Of a DNA stretch of 64,000 nt, positions 55,300-64,000 are shown piece after piece. Location of the stretch: NCBI RefSeq assembly GCF_042477335.2, contig NC_091255.1, forward strand, positions 27,630,501 through 27,694,500. Reading direction: 5' to 3'. How positions within the stretch are numbered: position 1 is the stretch's first letter; the number at the start of each line of letters is the position of its first letter. Origin of the DNA: Ovis canadensis. Taxonomy: Eukaryota > Chordata > Mammalia > Artiodactyla > Bovidae. The translations under genes and the position numbers were made by a program. A model generated the notes under the pieces. It was not told the origin of the DNA. It made no database searches and saw only the letters and a program-made list of their open reading frames with translations.

Positions 55300-64000
<8,701 letters not shown>

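Overview
This window is a mammalian nuclear genome segment from a ruminant, very probably a bovid (cattle, sheep, goat or a close relative). Genes are split into short exons with GT/AG introns. The interspersed repeats are ruminant-typical: BovB (RTE) LINEs, Bov-A2 and Bov-tA tRNA-derived SINEs, a ruminant L1 and old MIRs. There are no bacterial operons, phage genes or CRISPR arrays. Almost all long open reading frames are chance frames in introns or broken transposon frames.

Positions 1709-27443 hold the 3' two thirds of KSR1 (kinase suppressor of Ras 1) on the + strand. Thirteen coding exons were placed by splice sites, reading phase and protein recognition. They run from the second half of the C1 zinc finger, through the 14-3-3 site, the Ser/Thr-rich ERK-docking region and the pseudokinase domain, to the stop codon. 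One is a 42-base in-frame cassette exon (6132-6173) that adds a second FxFP-type ERK-docking motif. A 3' UTR of about 2.9 kb appears to end after an ATTAAA at 30351.

Positions 30.4-55.3 kb are intergenic and almost entirely nested transposons. The main parts are a BovB 3' piece (33.5-34.3 kb), LTR remnants (35.3-36.5 kb), a near full-length but broken L1 inserted in a SINE (36750-44525), a longer BovB (44.56-47.1 kb), two LTRs facing each other tail to tail (47.1-47.85 kb), a solo LTR with target-site duplication (48421-48872), a second truncated BovB carrying the same 3' flank as the 33-kb copy but inverted, and a third BovB (51.84-53.4 kb).

From 55.3 kb to the window end lies the 5' part of a galectin-9-type gene on the + strand. 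It has exon 1 with an altered start, two exons of the N-terminal carbohydrate-recognition domain, and the first 18 bases of exon 4. The order KSR1 then LGALS9 matches the human 17q11.2 arrangement. The divergent sequence suggests a paralogue (LGALS9-like) rather than a plain LGALS9 orthologue. Its first intron carries an antisense class II-type solo LTR and an ancient hAT element with a perfect 8-bp target duplication.

KSR1 scaffolds RAF, MEK and ERK in the cytosol and at the plasma membrane; the galectin is a secreted or cytosolic beta-galactoside-binding lectin. Nothing in the sequence suggests that they work together; they are simply neighbours. No entirely new system was found. The most noteworthy signals are the duplicated ERK-docking motif, the start-codon change and ligand-residue substitution in the galectin, and the inverted BovB-plus-flank pair.
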